A stretch of 8,076 nucleotides of DNA. Source: CAG-103 sp048217285. GTDB taxonomy: Bacteria > Bacillota > Clostridia > Oscillospirales > Oscillospiraceae. Within the stretch, counting starts at the first letter, position 1; each line of letters begins with the position of its first letter. The stretch covers positions 1 to 8,076 of the forward strand of contig DBFWVW010000079.1 of assembly GCA_048217285.1 (NCBI GenBank), read 5' to 3'. Under the pieces are notes generated by a model. The model ran no database searches. It was not told where the DNA came from and saw only the letters and a list, made by a program, of their open reading frames with translations. This document shows, in pieces, positions 6,751 through 8,076 of the stretch. The position numbers and the translations under genes were made by a program.

Positions 6751-7122
6751 ATGAAAACAGTTGCAACCACCAACGCGCCCGCCGCGCTCGGTCCCTACGC
6801 TCAGGCGCAGGTTTCCGGCGGCTTTGTGTTCACGTCCGGCCAGATCGGTATCGACCCCGCCACCGGCGCCATCGCCGACGGCATCGAGGCACAGGCCCAC
6901 CAGGTCTTCCGCAACCTGACCGCCGTGCTGCAGGCGGCCGGCAGCAATATGTCCAAGGCCGTCAAAACAACGGTGTTCATCAAGAACATGGACGATTTCG
7001 CCACCGTCAACGCCATCTATGCCGGGTATTTCTCCGAGCCGTTCCCGGCCAGAAGCTGCGTCGAAGTTGCGCGTCTGCCCAAGGACGTACTCGTCGAATG
7101 CGAGGTCATCGCCGAGGCGTAA
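6751..7122 (+). CDS. ridA: RidA family 2-iminobutanoate/2-iminopropanoate deaminase
   Basis: RidA hydrolyses the unstable enamine/imine released by PLP dehydratases such as threonine ammonia-lyase. This speeds formation of the 2-oxoacid and prevents damage to other PLP enzymes. The 123-residue protein has the family hallmarks: GPYAQA (14-19), FTSGQIGIDP (27-36), PARSCVEVARLP (99-110) with the substrate-binding R101, and E116 (in VECEV), matching R105 and E120 of E. coli RidA with an offset of four. It would act as a cytosolic trimer. AGGAGGT at 6737-6743 sets the start, and the gene lies 16 bases after the threonine ammonia-lyase stop, so the two are almost certainly cotranscribed, which fits their shared pathway. 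Confidence 0.96.
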   Translation: MKTVATTNAPAALGPYAQAQVSGGFVFTSGQIGIDPATGAIADGIEAQAHQVFRNLTAVLQAAGSNMSKAVKTTVFIKNMDDFATVNAIYAGYFSEPFPARSCVEVARLPKDVLVECEVIAEA

Positions 7123-7140
7123 GCGCCTGCACACAGTCTT

Positions 7141-7163
7141 TTCACCGGGGCTGGGTGAATTTT
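7141..7163 (+). terminator. Weak terminator after ridA
   Basis: A 6-bp stem (TTCACC 7141-7146 with GGTGAA 7154-7159), seven-base loop, is followed by TTTT, 18 bases after the RidA stop. It is much weaker than the other terminators here, so some read-through into the next gene is possible. Confidence 0.4.
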
Positions 7164-7236
7164 CCGCTATCTGTTGTCCGGCTTGTGCAAATTGACCACA
7201 AAAAGTGGGAAATTGCCCATTTCTCTGTATTCCTCT

Positions 7237-7265
7237 TTGACAATCACACGGCTTTGTGCTAGAAT
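7237..7265 (+). promoter_or_regulatory. Near-consensus promoter of the 84-residue orphan gene
   Basis: A perfect -35 box TTGACA (7237-7242) and a -10 box TAGAAT (7260-7265) are 17 bases apart. This is the best-formed promoter in the window. Transcription would start near 7272, leaving a leader of about 78 bases. Confidence 0.78.
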
Positions 7266-7297
7266 GAGAGCACTGTTGATAAGAGCAATCTTGTTTT

Positions 7298-7320
7298 CCG
7301 GCCGCCGGTCGAGCGGCTGG
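7298..7320 (+). promoter_or_regulatory. Leader hairpin before the 84-residue orphan gene
   Basis: CCGGCCGC (7298-7305) pairs with GCGGCTGG (7313-7320), with one G-U pair and a seven-base loop, and ends 14 bases before the ribosome binding site. No T-tract follows, so it is not a terminator. It could protect the 5' end or modulate translation; no known riboswitch is recognised. Confidence 0.4.
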
Positions 7321-7349
7321 GGCACCAGTATTTTAAGGGAGGAATAGGT

Positions 7350-7604
7350 ATGTGCATTCAGGCAATTAAAAGCGTTGGCATCAAAGAGTACGCTTCCGAG
7401 CTCTGGACATCTATCAAGGAGATCGACGGCGGTAAGATTCTGTCGAGCGCCAGCGAGCTGCTCGAGGTGAACACCAAGGCCATCAAGAAAAAGCTCGAGT
7501 CGCTGTGCGACGAGAACACCACCTTCGCCATCCGCGATAAGCTCGACCTGGTCAAGGACTTCTGCCAGTGGCCGGTGAACTACATTCAGGGTCTGATCGG
7601 CTAA
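7350..7604 (+). CDS. Small protein of unknown function, 84 residues
   Basis: I do not recognise this protein. It starts at ATG 7350 with a strong ribosome binding site AAGGGAGG (7335-7342) seven bases upstream, after a near-consensus promoter, and ends just before a strong terminator, so it is a single-gene unit likely to be well expressed. The sequence looks mainly helical: residues about 10-25 (IKEYASELWTSIKEI), 29-55 (KILSSASELLEVNTKAIKKKLESLCDE) and 58-83. It has no signal peptide, no clear membrane segment and no metal-binding motif; its three cysteines (C2, C53, C72) are scattered. Lysine and glutamate are both frequent in the middle helix, which could form a coiled-coil or a protein contact. 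Codon use is like that of its neighbours, with third-position G/C preferred, which supports real coding. No function is proposed. Confidence 0.8.
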   Translation: MCIQAIKSVGIKEYASELWTSIKEIDGGKILSSASELLEVNTKAIKKKLESLCDENTTFAIRDKLDLVKDFCQWPVNYIQGLIG

Positions 7605-7631
7605 AGTAAGCCCTTCTGCTCTGTATGCAAA

Positions 7632-7682
7632 CAGGAGACCGCCCCGATCCAAAAAACGGATCGCGGTGGTCTCCTGCTTTTT
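7632..7682 (+). terminator. Intrinsic terminator of the 84-residue orphan gene
   Basis: A 19-bp stem (7632-7650 with 7658-7676), containing one G-U pair and one mismatch, closes a seven-base A-rich loop and is followed by CTTTTT. It starts 27 bases after the stop at 7604. The facing DegV fragment ends at 7697, so the hairpin may serve both directions, though the minus-strand T-tract (TTTG) is weak. Confidence 0.88.
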
Positions 7683-7696
7683 GTTTTCTGCCCCGC

Positions 7697-7918
7697 TCAT
7701 TCCGGTGCGCGCTCGTCGCCGAAAAAGAACACTGCCACCGCGCCGGGGCCGGCGTGCGATGCAATGATCGTGCCGATATCGAAGATGCGGATCTCCTGCA
7801 CGTGCGGGAAGCGTGCACGCACAGCGTCGCGCGTGATCTCAGCCTGCTCCAGACAGTTGGAGTGGCAAATCCGGCACTTGCCGCTGTAGTCCGTGCCGCC
7901 GCCGTTCACAGCCGGCAT
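7697..7918 (-). pseudogene. DegV family protein, C-terminal fragment only
   Basis: DegV proteins (FakB-like) are cytosolic fatty-acid-binding proteins of about 280 residues. The last 65-70 residues are clear here: DYSGKCRICHSNCLEQAEITRD, then RFPHVQEIRIFDIGTIIASHAGPGAVAVFFFGDE, which matches the family's closing strand and the GxxIxxHxGPGxxxxFF motif. Only this end is present. ATG 7918 has no ribosome binding site. Upstream the frame runs through A/T-rich sequence that does not look like DegV and meets a stop at 7975-7973, inside the terminal palindrome. The N-terminal lipid-binding domain and most of the protein are therefore missing. Either the gene was truncated by a real rearrangement, or the assembly joined unrelated or folded-back sequence near 7915-7935. 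Confidence 0.78.
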
Positions 7919-7934
7919 TTCAACGAAAATTTGA

Positions 7935-8076
7935 AGTTTTTTCGTGATAAGCGCAAAATTTTCACAAATTGCTCACCCATCTGCGCCAAAACGGCCTGCC
8001 GGGGATCCCCGGCAGGCCGTTTTGGCGCAGATGGGTGAGCAATTTGTGAAAATTTTGCGCTTATCACGAAAAAACT
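7935..8076. repeat. Perfect 142-bp palindrome at the window's right edge
   Basis: Two 71-base arms (7935-8005 and 8006-8076) are exact reverse complements with no spacer, centred on GGATCC; the palindrome reaches the last base of the window. The inner part (about AAAACGGCCTGCCGGGG and its complement) resembles a terminator stem, but the outer arms have no reason to be complementary. A perfect, spacer-free palindrome of this size is normally unstable in bacteria, and its position at the sequence end is typical of a fold-back artefact from amplification or assembly. A true inverted duplication starting here cannot be excluded. Confidence 0.95.

Noticed and set aside
7935..8076. The terminal palindrome as a telomere, origin or transposon end.
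   Set aside because: There is no replication or transposition gene nearby, and the perfect, spacer-free mirror at the exact sequence end is better explained by a fold-back artefact.
1..8076. CRISPR array, tRNA, rRNA, insertion sequence, defence or toxin-antitoxin system.
   Set aside because: I saw no repeat-spacer series, cloverleaf, rRNA-like stretch, transposase, nuclease or toxin motif on either strand.

Overview
The window is about 8 kb of GC-rich, protein-dense bacterial DNA. Strong Shine-Dalgarno sites (AGGAGG-type), sigma-A-like promoters, short intergenic gaps and many long-stem intrinsic terminators point to a gut-type anaerobe of the Clostridia, most likely Oscillospiraceae-like. 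This placement is inferred from gene content and style; there is no rRNA or marker gene to prove it.

Layout, left to right. (1) The C-terminal part of a sodium-coupled amino-acid transporter of the NSS/SNF family (+), closed by a strong terminator. (2) A broken 2-hydroxyacyl-CoA dehydratase gene (+), with a one-base frameshift near its 5' end and a missing C-terminus. It faces (3) a broken alpha-hydroxy-acid oxidase gene (-) that keeps only its N-terminal third to half; a hairpin lies at the junction. (4) An intact ferritin gene (+), with a good promoter and a perfect 17-bp Fur/PerR-like palindrome at the expected transcription start. (5) A two-gene ABC exporter operon (-), ATPase then permease, overlapping by 7 nt. 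(6) A divergent two-gene operon (+), threonine ammonia-lyase then RidA, in which the second enzyme clears the reactive enamine/imine made by the first. (7) An unrecognised 84-residue protein (+) with a near-consensus promoter, a strong ribosome binding site and its own terminator. (8) The C-terminal 70 or so residues of a DegV-family protein (-), detached from the rest of its gene. (9) A perfect 142-bp palindrome that ends exactly at the window's right edge.

The intact genes are ordinary metabolism, transport and iron storage. The unusual part is the number of broken genes: three of ten are truncated or frameshifted for reasons other than the left window edge, and the right end folds back on itself. 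That pattern fits local genome decay, or assembly or amplification error in draft or metagenomic data, better than a new system. I found no defence system, CRISPR array, tRNA, rRNA, insertion sequence or phage gene. The best leads for new biology are the small orphan gene and the ferritin operator.
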